A stretch of DNA of 64,000 nucleotides from Rhodamnia argentea (taxonomy: Eukaryota > Streptophyta > Magnoliopsida > Myrtales > Myrtaceae): contig NC_063160.1 of the NCBI RefSeq assembly GCF_020921035.1, positions 21,921,595 to 21,985,594 of the forward strand. The letters run 5' to 3'. Each line of letters starts with the position of its first letter. Within the stretch, counting starts at the first letter, position 1. Shown here piece after piece: positions 25,020 to 38,258 of the stretch. The notes beneath the pieces were generated by a model. The model was not told where the DNA came from and searched no databases. It saw only the letters and a list, made by a program, of their open reading frames with translations. Made by a program: the position numbers and the translations under genes.

Positions 25020-25260
25020 TGTCGGGGAGATCTGTCGGCGACGGGGGGAGGGGTAGTAGATCTCAGTCGCGCATTCGCAGCGAGCGAGCGAGCGAGCGAG
25101 AGAGAGAGAGAGAGAAGCCGAAACACGTGAAACGGAACAGAAGCACGGAGAGAAAGTAGCTCGCGTGGTAATGATAGTGGGGACTGTGGAGTGAGCGATG
25201 GAGGAAAAAGCAGACAAAGCTCGCACACCTCTCTCTCTCTCTCTCTCTAAAAGTGTGAAT
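25020..25260 (-). other. Probable 5' UTR of ROPGEF1-like with (GA/CT)n tracts
   Basis: Immediately upstream of the ATG on the gene's strand is a CT-rich leader (plus strand gcgagcgagc then gagagaga, about 25078-25114), and another CT run at about 25231-25249. Pyrimidine-rich leaders of this kind are common in plant 5' UTRs. Confidence 0.55.
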
Positions 25261-27379
25261 GATTGTTGTTAATGGCGCTGCACTGTGCGAGGTTAGGTAC
25301 TCTCTCTCTCTCTCTCTCGGCTGAAAGTTTACCGAAGAGAGAAAAAGCTAGTCACACCCCGCACTATCTCTCTAGAAATGCTTGTGCAAAATGGCCGTGG
25401 CGATGGACGGCGACGGTGACGGTCACGGAGGGGCGTGCGAGGGGCAAGAGGGAACGGCGTCTGCAGAGATTCGTCTCCGTTCTGCCTTCCGTTAGAGCAG
25501 GCTGGGAAAGCTGCCTCGCGCCCGACACGGCCCTTTTGCTTTGGGACCCGCTAAGAATATTGCTCTCTTCCTCTTTTTCGATTTTTCTTTTTTCCGTTTC
25601 TATTTAATATTCCTTTTTAATTTTTCGCGCCAGCCAACCGTTTGTGACGGAGTTAGTGATGTACTTTTTTTTTTTTGGTCATATAGTTAGTGATGTACTT
25701 GGAAACGTTTGATTTTCCTTTTTTTTTTTTTCTCGTGCAATGGGATCGCATTTGAGGAGAGATTATATTCCCGAAAAGGGAGGAGAGAGTTTACGAGAGA
25801 CCAATGAAAGGAGTTGATTTTCATATCAATTTGCATCCTCGACCGTCAATTTTTTTTTTTTGAAAAAAATAATCAATTATATCGCTTGAAATAATTAATT
25901 GTCATGTATAATAATTTATGTCTAGATATTTTCACGGATAATAAAAAAAAATATTCATTTATTTTTATAAACAATACGATTAATGATTTTTAGAAAAACA
26001 CTTTCCAAATCTTTCATCTTCTGCGAACTAAATGGGAGAACGGTGTGTTTTCTACCTCCTCCCCTCCTTGCTCCATTTGCTGTCAAATTCAATGGCTCCA
26101 AGATCTCAGCCAAGTTTGATGACCTTAAGCTTTGTCGTAAAGTCAAGGTCGAACCTCAGATTTGAGGGTTGTAGTTCCCCGCGGCGGTGTAAAGTCATAG
26201 CTCGAGCTTAAGCACTGAGAGAGAGAGAGATGTTGAGAGGTAGCGGTGTGGACCACAAAGGTAGTGAAATACAGTGTTGCAACTGGCCAGCGTTTTGTCT
26301 CGAGACGTAAAAATCGGGGATGGAAAGCTTAAATCAACGTCGGTAAAATCCGATAATGATGCGGATAAAATGTAGTCAATAGGGACGTTCCTGCAAACAT
26401 TCCGCGTTGCGAAAGCTTCACCGCATTATTTGACGGTCGAGTCAATTGAATTTGATGACGGAATGATTTAGTTAGAAAATTAGCGAGAGTAAAACGACTC
26501 GATTAAATAAATTAAAAGTCGAAAAAAAATGCATCGACATAAAATATAATTCTGAAAACTTTTTTGTAAGCTCTCTGTGAATTTTCAGAGATGCAAGAAT
26601 CAAATTCACTTGGATTCGCTCAACAGCGGATCACATGCAGGTAACTTGGCACTCAAAAGTAAACATTTGCAAATTTAACAATCTCACTGTCCTGTGACTC
26701 GAGTACACGAAAATTCCGAAGGATTCGAAACGAGAGGAATTCTAAACTGCCCCTACATTTTTTTCGCGAGAATTCCAATATGTATCCGCACGGGCAATCC
26801 CCAGGACCGCCGCAAGACACCCCCCCGTAGGCCTGCGGCTACGGCTGGTCGAGTGCGGCGGAGCTGTGCGACCCCGGTTATGCGTGCAAAAAGCGTCCGA
26901 GAAGCCAAAAAAGAAAGGAACAGCAACTCGCCGTCACGAGCCGTTCGGTTCGGTTCACGCAAGAATCTATGACACCAACAGTACTTTCACTGCGTCATCA
27001 TCACCGCCATTATTGTTGTCGATCTCAATTTGCAGAAATTATTGCCCTTGTTGGCCTCATGATGCTGCCCCCCCCCCCCACCTTCGCCCAGGGCCTATCC
27101 ATCCTGACCGTCCATCCGGACAGGGTGGGGACCACGATAATTTTTTCTCCCTAAACTACGCCAGCGGATCGGATGGGTTCGCCCGATTGATCATCTCGGA
27201 ATAGGAAAAGTTTGACCAGCGCCGCCTGAGAATTAGTGTGTGATTAGTTGCGATTAATTTAATTGGAGACTTAGAAGGGAGGAATTGAAATCATGTCAAC
27301 TGATTAGTAGCGATTAACCCTTAAAGAAGAGTATAAATGCTGACGGTTTTGAACGGCGTTTACGGGATTCTGGTTATTG
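25261..27379. other. Gene-poor intergenic region upstream of ROPGEF1-like
   Basis: Contains (CT)n at about 25301-25318, T-rich runs, and short open frames without recognisable domains. Apart from low-complexity tracts I see no element that I can name. Confidence 0.4.
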
Positions 27380-27660
27380 ATTTGTCCTTTTTTTTTTGGG
27401 GGGGGGTGGGGTTAGGAATATTAATAAGGGGTTGCTTTTTGGTCATGTTGATTCACGTCCCACGGTGTTGGCGCAAAAATGGATGAGAAAACTGGACCGG
27501 ATTAACCTAGAATTGGATCGGATCGGGCGGGTTGGTCCGATCCTTGAGGGGGGCGGTCCGGTCTCCGACCCCAACAAACGGGATCGGTGATCGGGGGTCC
27601 TAATTTCCAGGTGGATGGGAACTGCCCGAACCGCTCGGACCGGATCACCCATAATATATA
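27380..27660. repeat. GC-rich, hAT-like subterminal patch
   Basis: Dense ggatcgg/gggcgggttggtccgatcc/ccggaccgg motifs in an AT-rich setting, followed by a tatata stretch. The motifs resemble subterminal repeats of plant hAT elements and the patch at 28416. I found no terminal inverted repeats or target duplication. Confidence 0.35.
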
Positions 27661-28415
27661 TAATTATTTATATATAAATATATACAATTAAAAAAATGAA
27701 GTTTTCATTTGTTTTCAATGTTTATTTCTCAAGCCATTTCTATTGTTAGACTGTACATTATTGCGAGTTATCTCCAGAATGTTCTGCATATACGGCATGT
27801 CATTTGCCTGTCAACAATGATAGGAATTGTGAAAGAATTGAGTGGCAGTTCGGTTGGAATTGTGAAAGCATGTCCAAGTTGAATGCTAGTGAAACCACTT
27901 TACAATAATGGTTTATATCAATTTCTCTTTGAAACTTGGATAGCTCATCAATATTATGAATGCAGTCTATCCTATTTATTATTGTCTTTTCTAATGCATT
28001 GTGTGGTGAGTGTACATTGGCGTGTTCTTTCCAGAAATAAATGATTCAATCGGTTCATTTAATACGGTGGTAGCAATTTCTTACTGTTCATGCGTTTCAG
28101 TTGTTCATTTCAATGAGAAGTCCCGTATTTTGTTTCTGCACACTGCTTGGATGTGGAATTCGTTTAGTGAACAACATCACTATTAGTATGTCTTCGTCGG
28201 CTAGGTTTTTTCGATTCTGTCTTTTATATATCTCCATAGTGTCGGCGGATAGACCAATGCCATTGTTAAGTCTACCATTATGTATAGACGACTTCATAAT
28301 GAAAGTGAGTAAACTAGACTAGAGTATTTTTTTATTCAATCAGAGGTATATATTGCAAATTAACATGCAATCAAAGCATGTGATATTTCGAGGGTTAGAT
28401 TTTTATAAACAGTTG
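27661..28415. other. AT-rich spacer without recognisable gene
   Basis: Between two GC-rich hAT-like patches, and could be the inside of one element. Open frames are short and show no transposase motif. Confidence 0.3.
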
Positions 28416-28575
28416 ATATTAGTGATCCCATTGGGCCGGGGCCGGGATCGGACCAAATCGGTCGATCTTGGTCCGATCCGATCCTTGGTCTCGAAAATTT
28501 GGGGATCGGGACTCACGGTCCGATCCTTAGTTCCATACCGGGATCGGATCGGCTCGGACCATGCATATCCCTATG
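28416..28575. mobile_element. Possible MITE-like hAT end pair
   Basis: Left end TAGTGATCCCATTGGGCCGG. The right end, read inverted, is TAGGGATATGCATGGTCCGA; these are partly matching hAT-like termini around repeated gatcggacc motifs. The 8-bp flanks (gttgatat and tgcgaaat) do not match, so a clean insertion is not shown. Confidence 0.35.
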
Positions 28576-30499
28576 CGAAATGACGTTTTCGTTTCCCGTG
28601 GTCAAATTGACGATAGCTCGGAAGTTTACCATCGTTGCGTGGTTCGACGGCGTGATGCATTCCATCCTTGGAAATAATCGATTCGCAGAAGCGGTTCGAA
28701 GGCCATTTGACTACCGCTGGTTCAAATCCCTGTCGCTCCACGACCTCGGAAAATCCCAATTCAAGCGCCAAGTGTACCGGACAAGATCGCTCCGACTTCT
28801 ACTTTTATTCATGTTTTGTGTAGATGCCGCAACAAGAGGCTCGTCTCAAATGAATAGTAATTATGGCTTAAATCGACCATTCAAGTCGGGAATATCGTAT
28901 TCAAACATGCCTAAATTGTTACGTTCCGTCGATCGCACTTAGTTTCCATTCTTGTTCGCGTGTTATTATTCAATTTTATTGGCCATCCTATGTTCCAATA
29001 ATGCGCGTACACGTGCATTGAGGACCGCATGTATATCTATAATCCATCAATATGCTTCAAGGTGTGTTTTCGTCTAGATTTCACATTAAATTCATCATTG
29101 GCTATACATAAAACGACCAAACACGCAAATCTTAAAGATAGGTAATTTTTTTTGGTAAGGACTTAAAGATAGGTAGTTGATAAACAGTTAGTCCATGAAC
29201 CACGCGCATTTACCGAAGCGGCTCCTGCTACGAAAGGTACCGCTCGTAGGATCGATACTCGGTGGAAGAGCAATCGAAGTGTTGGCTTCCCGGGGAGCAG
29301 CGGGTCCGTTTACTTGATAACCGGCCTCGGAGAGCCTTTTAGAGCTCAGCTAACCCTATGGAGGAGGTCACACGTCCAATCGCCTCTTCCCATCACGATA
29401 AGGTGAGATGATGATGATGGAAACGGAAGGCGCTTGATCAAATCAGAGGCGGTTTGACCTCCTTCCCCCTCGTCGGACCCATCGTCATAAGACGAAAGGA
29501 AAAAGGAAAGAGAAGAGAAAAGGAACAACGATGTGCAAGAAAAGCGGACCGCGGATGAACGAGGTGTGCCCATGGATTTGTCTGGAAAGCGCTTGGTGGG
29601 GCGGCGGACCGGCAGGAAAAGATTCATTGCTTGGCGTTGACGGGGCGGGGCCTCTCTCCCACTCTCTCTGTGTCTATTAATAAAGCAGCGGCTTGACAGG
29701 AACCTCAAAAAAAACAAAGCAAAAACCAAACAACGGGGGACTGCTCCTGCCTTCCCACACACTCCTCCTTTCGCTGTTTCCTCTTTGTTCTTTTTCTTTA
29801 GGTCAAGTCATCGTTGTTGTCCGTGTCCCCCCGTTCCCCGCCTTGCCTTCCGACCACTGCCATCCTTTTTCCTCCGCTGGCGATCCGTATTTAGTTCATG
29901 TCTCTGCCAGGGTGATCGTGGGATAGTCTCGAGCTCGGGGTTTGATCCGGAGCCTCGGTAACAATTGGTGGGCTCCGTACCTAACCGCCGGAGGCTCAAA
30001 TGCACCGACGCCGTTCTAACTTGCCCCGATCGTGCATTTGCAATTCTTTCGAACGACCGTTTGTGGATGCACACGGCGGGAGGATTTGTTATTCGGCCCG
30101 GGAGTTGCGACTTGTTTAATACGTAAAGGGTTCTGGCGCGATCTCAAAGCTCTCAAGCCCGAATGTGTAATTACACGATAATTAATATAAAAAAAAAAAC
30201 TCTCCGAAAGCTTGCTCTTGGTGCATTCGCAAAAATTTCTGTGCCTCTATTCGGCACTTGCAACAAACTTTATCGAGAGAGCAATTTCTGCTTGCTCTCT
30301 CGACGTTCTACTAATGCGCATTATTACGATAACAAAGAGTGGCCCTAGTGATGTATTGTATCGGCTCGATAAAACATTCGTTCATGATCATTGATTTTGA
30401 TATTAATTGTACTTATTGTTTTGTCACGTCGGACACTCGAGTGCTTCCCAAAGGATATCCCGCATCAACATTTTGCCCGCGAATTTGATCTAACAACAT
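28576..30499. other. Gene-poor intergenic region
   Basis: Short open frames only. 29640-29930 looks like a promoter/leader (tattaataaa, CT-rich leader), but no gene that I can recognise follows. I do not claim a transcript. Confidence 0.3.
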
Positions 30500-30790
30500 A
30501 GAATAAAAATGGAGAGTGGTGGATGTCAAGCGTCAAAGGTGACATGGCCAGCGTTAACATAGAATTTTTTTTTATAATTTTATAATATTCAATCTTTACT
30601 TGTTTATTATCTTTTTATTTATTTTTAAATGAGGCCTGGTGAGGGGCCATGAGCCCTCGCAACCACAAGCGAGCACCATTGAGGCCGTGGATCGGGAGGG
30701 AAATAAGAGAAAAATGAAAAAGAAAAGGGAGGAAAAAGGAAATAAATTAAAAAACTTAAGACTGAATTGACATGAATGCCGTAGGTTTAT
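30500..30790. repeat. Foldback repeat family, copy 1
   Basis: T/A-rich arm, GC-rich core (gaggcctggtgaggggccat, ccctcgcaacc), then a purine-rich arm (gaaaaagaaaagggaggaaa), ending in aagactgaattgac. Same architecture as 34500-34930, 43800-44280 and 49680-50065. Confidence 0.55.
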
Positions 30791-31168
30791 GACTTTCTCG
30801 TCATGTTCTCATTTTGTAAATGGGACACACGAAAAAGAAAAAGAAAAAAAAAAAACACTCACGAAACCCGATCCGGACCCCGAACCGATAGCGTGGGCCT
30901 CGGCCTTATGCGGATTCACTTCTTCAAGCCCGAGAATCGGAGGTCGGTGATTGATTGTTCTTCCGATGGGCAATTCGGCATCCAACTGGATCGTCACCGG
31001 GGATTGAAACCCACAGTCTCCGTGTCCGAAACGAAAACCCTCACTCCCAACTCTGGAAACTTCAATTCGATTCGATTTGATTTGGTTCTCTCTCTCGACG
31101 TCTTGAAGCGCCGGATAATCTCCGATTGAACCCCGATCGTTCCGAATCGGTCGACGATTCTCGAAAAC

Positions 31169-33640
31169 ATGCCGAAGAAGATGGGCGTCAACAGCAAGGC
31201 CGAGGAGGCTAGGGCTCGGAAGTCCGCCACGGAGGCCGAGCGCAAGACGCGCGAGTCGCGCGAGAAGGAGGAGCAGTACTGGCGCGAGGCCGAGGGCTCC
31301 AAGTCGCGCTCCTCCAAGAAGCGCGAGGAGGAGGCCGAGAAGCGGGCCGAGGCCTTGGCCCGCAAGGCCGAGGCGCGACGGCTGGCCGAGCAGGAGGAGA
31401 AGGACCTGGAGAAGTCGATGAGGAAGCCGGACAAGAAGGCGACCCGCGTGTCGGTCCCCGTGCCGAAGGTGACGGAGGCAGAGCTGCAGCGCAGGAGGGA
31501 GGAGGAGCAGGCCGAGATGGCGAGGAAGGCGGAGGAGGGGAAGCGGAGGCAGAGCAGGACCGCCGCGGAGGAGGAGTACGAGAGGATGGTGCTCGTGAGC
31601 AATACGAATCGGGACGATTCAGTCGTTGAAGCAAGGACGGTGGAGGATGCGATAGCGCAGATGACGGTTGCCGATAGCTTGCCTGTTGATAGGCATCCGG
31701 AGAGAAGACTCAAGGCTTCTTTCAAGGTGAGGTTAATTGAATCGAGTTGGTCGTTTTGTCTGAATATTGTTGGAAATAAACGCTTCTCATATGGTTGGCA
31801 TCACGATGGCTCATGTTTCCGACAGTCGCCGTAGTTGTGCCGTAGACCGCTATCGACAACAACATTTGAGCCTTATTGAATACAGTCTGTTTCATGCATC
31901 CTAATATATCTGAACAAGCTCTGTGACTTTGATGGTTTTCTCTGTTTTGCGAAAATTTTATTTGAACTTCTTTCGCTGAAAGTTGTGCGCTCCGCACCTT
32001 TGCTTTATGGGAAGCCAGTGTTTGTATAGACTTGTTGCAAGAAGGCTTAAGATTGTAATGTTCGGAAGCCGAGGTAATGAATTTGATCCTGTGAATGTGA
32101 GAATAGGGAGGGTGTTGTCTGTAGATATTGCAAGCGACCTTTTGCACGGGTGCTTGCTTGGGCATCGACCGTATGTAGAAATGCCAAAGCAAAGCTTTTT
32201 TAGGATGCTTAATGAATTTGGATTAGGGTTACTGGTCAGTCTGGGCATTATGGGGCGGAAATAAAGCTCACAGTTTTTATGTGTTAAGAAAGTTGGGCAA
32301 TGCTCTTCACAATGGCTTGGATTGAAGCTTTATCTTCCCTCTCTTCGCTTTGGTTATGTAATAGAAGATATTTTTGTAGTATTGACTGCTTAGTTCGTCA
32401 TGCTGCGAAGTTTGAAGGTTCCTCTTGGAATGCTTTATGGTTATATTTTCTGGAACAGGTATTAGAGAGTTTGCATGTGCCGTATAGCTTAATTATTTTC
32501 CAAAGTTCTCTGAGATGGTTACGGGTTTCCACCGAAATGGTTATTATTGCTTTATATGATAAGTGGCTACTCACCTATAAAGAATAGAAAAACTAGGGCG
32601 TAATACTTTTTCTCATACTTAACTCTTTTGACCTAATCTTTTTCTCTTAAGTGAGTATCCTGTAATTTAGAGTAAGGTGCTGCAAACTTGTTGCTGGTTG
32701 TGATCTAGCCTGTGATTTCCTTAATATAAAGCAACTGGTTGGCTGTATAATGCCCATGTGCTTGGTGTCCTTTGGGGATTCTCATTTGACCGATCATCAT
32801 TATCAGCAGAGAATCTTTGGTTGACATTTTTTATAGTTCGTGACGATTGCTCAGACGTCATTTTGTTACTTTTCCATGATGTATTCTACTAGAAGATTTT
32901 AGCTTCTGATGCATGAACTTTGGTTCTAGGTATAAATTTTACTGCCTTTCCTTCCTGTTTGTGGTCGGTTGATTATTGATATTTTATGCTACTTTTAGGC
33001 TTTTGAAGAAGCTGAGCTCCCGAAACTGAAGGAAGAGAAACCGGGTCTAACTCACAATCAATACAAAGACATGATATGGAAGCTCTGGAAGAAATCTCCT
33101 GATAATCCTCTTAATCAGGTCAGTTCACCGTTCTCCTGTAACACGCGTAATATTTATTTATGTTTTAATTGATGTGATTACCTATTTTTGGCTCTTCTAT
33201 TCGTTGAAGAAATACAGTTAAAAGTACCGTTGGCTGGTTGATCTCTGCCATGAGTTATATTACAGCTCCTTAACGTTCAGAATTCTAATATTACAGTACC
33301 TCCCTTTCCCCTCCCGTCCCCTCCCCTCCTCATTGTTCTTCTGTATTAATAATTGCTTAAGAGTAAATTGAAATTTGAAATTGGAATTCAAGGTGGAGTT
33401 TCACAAGACATTTTAAGGAACAAAAGAAGATTTGCACATTCTGATTGGGAACTTAAAGGCTTTCATGTTTCTCTAAGAATGATCACTTTATGGTCCAACA
33501 GGTCAACCATTAAGGTTGGTTGGTGGATAGACACAGTTTTGACGAGATTGCTCTGAAATCCACTAGTGAAATGTTTATTTTTGGTTTTTATATGAGAAGA
33601 TGGCTCATACATGACTTTCTATGTGCAGATTGCTGAGTGA
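31169..33640 (+). CDS. CCDC124 / Lso2 family ribosome-associated protein
   Basis: Homologue of CCDC124 (yeast Lso2), a small highly charged coiled-coil protein known from yeast and animals to bind idle 80S ribosomes; a role in plants is inferred. Exons are 31169-31726, 32999-33118 and 33629-33640, giving 229 residues. The N-terminus MPKKMGVNSKAEEARARKSA is the conserved ribosome-binding start. A long Glu/Arg/Lys/Ala helix follows, then VSVPVPKVTEAELQRRREEE, YERMVLVSNTNRDDS and DRHPERRLKASFK. The C-terminal conserved block is GLTHNQYKDMIWKLWKKSP then DNPLNQ. The last coding exon is only 12 nt (IAE and stop), matching the usual ending NPLNQVAE. Intron 1 is about 1.27 kb, and exon 1 is very GC-rich compared with its surroundings. 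Confidence 0.93.
31727..32998 (+). other. Intron 1 of the CCDC124 homologue
   Basis: T-rich plant intron, donor AAG|GTGAGG and acceptor cttttag|GC. No nested gene or element recognised. Confidence 0.7.
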
Positions 33641-34499
33641 TTGCCGCTTATATTCAGCTTTTGATGGTAATGGGTTTTTGTAAACCTAATTGCTATCAAC
33701 CGTTGTATCCTGATGGATGATTTGATCACGGTTCTCTATCCCCAGGGACTGGCAGAGTTGTATCTAAAACAATGTCTATTCACTATCCTCCATGAGCTCG
33801 TTATTCCCAGCATTTCTTGACTTGGTTTAGTATTCTCCATGCTGTGGTTCTTCTTTTTCACCTAGTAAATACTGTATATGCAAGAGACATTGCACTGGTT
33901 TGATTGCGAGTTGGTTACCCTCTTATTGTCTGAGCAAATGGCAAATGAAAGTTAGTCATACTCATTGCTGTGTATTGTACTGGGATACTTCCGCCCTGTT
34001 TCCTGTCATCCTGAATCTATTTACAGTGCTGTATTATGTAGTGCACTTGTGCTAGGAGCACCGAAGGACCATGTCTTGCTGGAACAATTGTCGCGAGGCA
34101 CTTAAGTTTTACCGTGAGCCTTTTTTCTAATTTTTGCGAGTTCAGTGCCATGTGCATCTCCGCAGCATTCCTTGGTGGAGTTAGCCGTGGAAGTTGACCC
34201 TGCGATCCAGAGTCTGGGGAGGTCATAATCTATCCCGTTGGACTGTTTTGTCTCTGTTTTAAGGACATATTTAAATATAATATCGTTGCATGTGAGGCAA
34301 CGCTGACTCTTCCCTAGCTCAGCATTCAATTGGCGAGGCTGTCGATATGATGGTCACATATGGCTAATTTCATCTTCATATGTAAACTGAACAAGCAGGT
34401 TTGGTGGATTGAAGGGTTTCTCTGTTGTTTCTTATACATAAAATGGTCACATGCTGCTTATTTCATCCTTACGAGCCAACACTGTTCTGCTAGGTTTTT
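33641..34499. other. 3' flank of the CCDC124 homologue
   Basis: AT-rich; presumably contains the 3' UTR. No other structure recognised. Confidence 0.4.
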
Positions 34500-34930
34500 T
34501 GGATCGGGAAACTGAATTTAGCTGTAAATCTTTTAATGGTATGAATTTAGTTTTGAACCTTTTGACTTATAGCCAATTCAGTCATTGTGATTAATTTGGG
34601 TTGGATATTACTAACGTGGACGGTGGATGGCTATGAGTATGTGGAATGAGCGATGTTGACGTGGATATTTTTTAATTATATTTTAATATTTTTTTTTTTT
34701 TTTTCCTGTCTTTTTCTTTTTCAAATTTCTCCGGTGGTTGGTGAGGGCCAGCCTTGTCGGACTTGGGTGGCGGTCAGCCTCGCCGGCCACTAGAGAAATC
34801 TAGAAAAAAGGATAGAAAAAAAAGGGAAAAAAAAGGAAAAAAAATAAAAAAATATTACAATATTATTGAAAAGTGTTCACGTCGGTGCTCATCGTGTCGG
34901 CGCCGATCGTGTCACATAGGTCGTTTGGCA
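34500..34930. repeat. Foldback repeat family, copy 2
   Basis: Begins with the aaatcttttaatggt / gaaccttttgact type of motif, then ctaacgtggacgg and gacgtggatatttttt. A poly-pyrimidine arm, a GC core (gtgagggccagccttgtcgg; gcctcgccggccac) and a poly-purine arm (gaaaaaaaagggaaaaa) follow, then cacgtcggtgctc and gtgtcacatagg. The same motif order is seen at 49680-50065. Confidence 0.6.
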
Positions 34931-36286
34931 TTCACATTAGCAATATTCTATCATGCCACTATTCCTAAGAATGTCTTTTGCATCTTGTTCCAGGAAAGGG
35001 TGACCGAGAGAACGCGAGTCTGGAATGTCATGAACTATCACGGCAACTATCCAATCCACTTCCGCAGTTAAATTGGAACTGAAATCAAATCCTGGCGAGG
35101 CAAAGCATGGTTGAGCCAGTAGTGATGTAAATAGGAACTGATGTGCATGGTGGAAGAATTCTCCAGGAACCATGTTCATTCCATAGTTCTTCTTTCTTAA
35201 AAGAAACGACTTCTGTACACGTAAAACCATTTTCTTTCCTATAGCTCATGCATGAGCTAGTTGACTCTTTGTGGTCTCCATTAATTTGCAAGGGACCATA
35301 CTACACGAGTCGACACGATGATGGCTGGACATGTAGACATTTAACTTAGCGGAGAAGCGGCGGTGGAATGCCTAGGCTAGGTTTCTCTAATTGGCGATCA
35401 GAAGTTGAGCACTGGCCGGAGAATGTCATCACTGCTGAGGACGAAAACTTCTAGGAGCAAAACCATCGTTGTCGGCATGGAATCAAATTAGACAGTTCCT
35501 TTCCCCGGGTTTATGTATCACAGAGACACAGGGAATCTTTCCTAGGTTTGTCATTGCTTGCAAAGTCGAGTCCTCAGGTCCTGCACGTAGTATTTAAGTT
35601 TGCATTCTTCTTTTATTAGTAACAGATTTGAGGCTACTAGAGAAGCCATAGACCTGATTGAAGATGATTAGAGAGGTCGACGGGACGAGCTCTTGCAAAC
35701 TTAATTATTTCAATGGTTTAGCAGTCATCTGCAGATACGATCCTTTTGATTGCAGCAGATGATAACCTGAAAATTCTTCTAAAGGTACGGTTTTGTACCG
35801 ATGTTAGCCGCGCTTGTCGTCCGAAAGAAAGTGCCGTGATAAGAACGTACCCAAGGTCTTATACTGCTCTCTCTTTTTCACATCCCGATTTCCCTTGTTG
35901 AGGTCATTCAAATATGTTCAATAACTCGATTCGACTGAATCTTCGCATACTGTTTGGGTTTTCCTTCCAGTTCTAACTTGAATGCAGGCTCCGCCGTGTA
36001 TTCATCCACCCCCTTGGGTTTTCTTTCTTATCGATCGTTAGATAGACAAAGAACTCTTTCTGAAGACGGCACGGTGAAAATACATTTCCTGGTGAAGCAG
36101 AATACAAAATTTGTAACATAGATCGGCAATTTGTGCCTATAATATGCATGAATGCAAGAAACAGAACAATGGCCCGAACGGGCGATACAACTGTAGTGAT
36201 GAACTGATGAGCACTATTTTTTTTTACGGTGGATGAATACGGGGAAAAAAGTCTTGGAGAGTCCATGGCGATTGCATCTTTGGCGA
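34931..36286. other. Intergenic region downstream of the GDSL gene
   Basis: No recognisable gene or element; the part next to 36287 probably holds the GDSL 3' UTR. Confidence 0.4.
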
Positions 36287-38258
36287 TCAACAGGCGCTAA
36301 CCAACTGAGAAAAGTTCATTGGAGTGACGTATCTCGGCCCGCCGGTGAAGAGAGTTACGGCCGCCAACTTTGAAGCTGTGTGTGTCGGGTGGTATAAATC
36401 CCAGAACAAGTACTCATGGCGCTTCAAGCAAAGACGTGCGTTCGGATCGCATATTCCTTCTGCATTCAATGCTCCTGATCCACAACATGCACTTTTCACA
36501 TCCTTGAAGACTGCAAAATCCAAAAGAAAGGAAGATCGGCCTGTGACATTTCTCTTGAAGTCAGAGAATGACAGGTAAAAGTCTCACATGAAGATCGATA
36601 TTCTAAGAGAATTCGATCCAATAACAAGCCGAGACGAAGTTATTATTTCTGAAAAATATGCAGAAGGGGTGGATAGACTTCATTCCACTTTACTTCAGTA
36701 AATGCTTCTTTTGTTTCATTGCTCCGATTAGTAATTTCTCGCCTGGCAAAATTGGGAAAAGAAAACTAGCAATCCATGGATGCAGGATTTGCAGAGTATC
36801 ATACATGGAAGAGGGTTCACGTTAACATCGATGGTCATGTTGTATGCATTCCCGAGCGAGTACTTCATGCTCTCGTGCTCTGAACTGAGTTTCTTCAACA
36901 TGGCTCTGAGTTGTGAATGGAAAGCTACCGCGAGTTCATTTAGGACCTCCAAACACTCCCCTGTACCACTGCGAACCCTCTGAGATGGACAACATCCTAT
37001 CGGAGGCACGCTTATAATGCCAAACTTCCTCGCTCCGAGGCCCATTAGATTCTGCCACAGCAACAGGAGCAACGACTAATGAGTGCAGCGTTGCGATATA
37101 GGCAATGTTCGCTATATAAGGCTTTCAAATGTGCACGACATGCTTTTGTTTCAAAGTTGCTAAGCCTAAAACAGAGGGAAATGAGTGTTCCTATGTATTA
37201 AATATTAGAACCTAGGAAAAGGAATGATTAATCAACTTCAGGAGAATCTAGTAGAACCAACATAAGCAAACAAGTTCTCGGGCAAGCAGAATTTGAAAAG
37301 GAATGCCACCTTCAATTGATTTTCATAGGCCGATCCTAAAGTGGCAATGAACTCTTGCTTGGGCACTGTACTGTTTGAGTAATAGTAAAGGAAAATATCG
37401 TTGCTGCCAATGCTGATGAAGAAGAGAGACTTCGCAAGAAACTCCTCGGTCTCGGTAGGACCCATAATGGTAGCGATAGTATCACGAACTGTTGAGAACT
37501 GTTTTATCTGTTCCCCTAACGTGATCACGTTCCGCATCTTTTTATCCTAGGTGCCGGAGGGGCTGGTTGCTACCTGGGGAAAATATCCAGCAGATATATG
37601 AGGCAGAGTTGGAGGAACAAGAAGAGAGATAGTGGGTGGAGGATGGGAAAATGGGCCATACCCCCATTATGTCGAGAAGTCCGGAACCTCCTGAGGCAAA
37701 GTTTATGCCGTTTAAACTGTGCCGCTTCAGGGCCTTTGTACTGTTAAGAGAGAGGAAGGGCGGTGGACTCCGCCTGTGCCCCAGTAGCTTTGCTGTTCAA
37801 TGGAAATCCATCAGAAAATAGGACTCAGATGAGAATTTACAGGATTCAATGCTGACATAAATTCACTAAGATGAGCACAAGCTGTGTTGGTTTTAGCCGG
37901 TCAGGGACAAGTGTAGACTATGTTGTCCATTCAGACTTGGTAACGTAGGAAATGAAGCTCTTGTTGTTAGTAGGGACCGGGAAGAGAGAGATTTGGTTTA
38001 TCATAATGTACCAAGGAAATCGGCGCTGTTGAAGCCATTGGAGAACCTTCCGGTGGCTCTCGAATGCGGGAAGTCGATTCCATTGGGAGGGAAGTTGGCT
38101 CTTGCATTACTGCCGGGCAAGAAACTATTAGTCCCGACATCAGCAGTCGAGTCGCCTAATATGAATACCGCAGGCTTCTCTTCACTGGCCGAGCCACACT
38201 CCAGGGTTAGAAACACGGCGAACAGTAACAGCACTGCCATACCACCTTTCTTTGCCAT
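36287..38258 (-). CDS. GDSL esterase/lipase (SGNH hydrolase), secreted
   Basis: Serine ester hydrolase of the large plant GDSL family, probably apoplastic. Exons are 38012-38258, 37662-37792, 37310-37546, 36805-37051 and 36287-36510, totalling 1086 nt and 361 residues, the typical family length. An N-terminal signal peptide (MAVLLLFAVFLTLECGSA) precedes block I FILGDSTADVG with catalytic Ser37. Block II is INFASGGSGLLD, block III is ISIGSNDIF (Gly and Asn oxyanion residues), and block V is FWDLYHPT with the Asp and His of the triad. Exon 2 is short; its start (acag|CAAAGC) restores SADFLAKLLGHRRSPPPF. The terminal exon contains the usual KSACCGSGALNAEGICDP. Substrate and physiological role cannot be told from sequence. 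Confidence 0.92.

Noticed and set aside
28571-28771. tRNA-like ggttcaaatccc motif and a 66-codon frame
   Set aside because: Surrounding bases do not pair into T, anticodon and acceptor stems; no domain in the frame.
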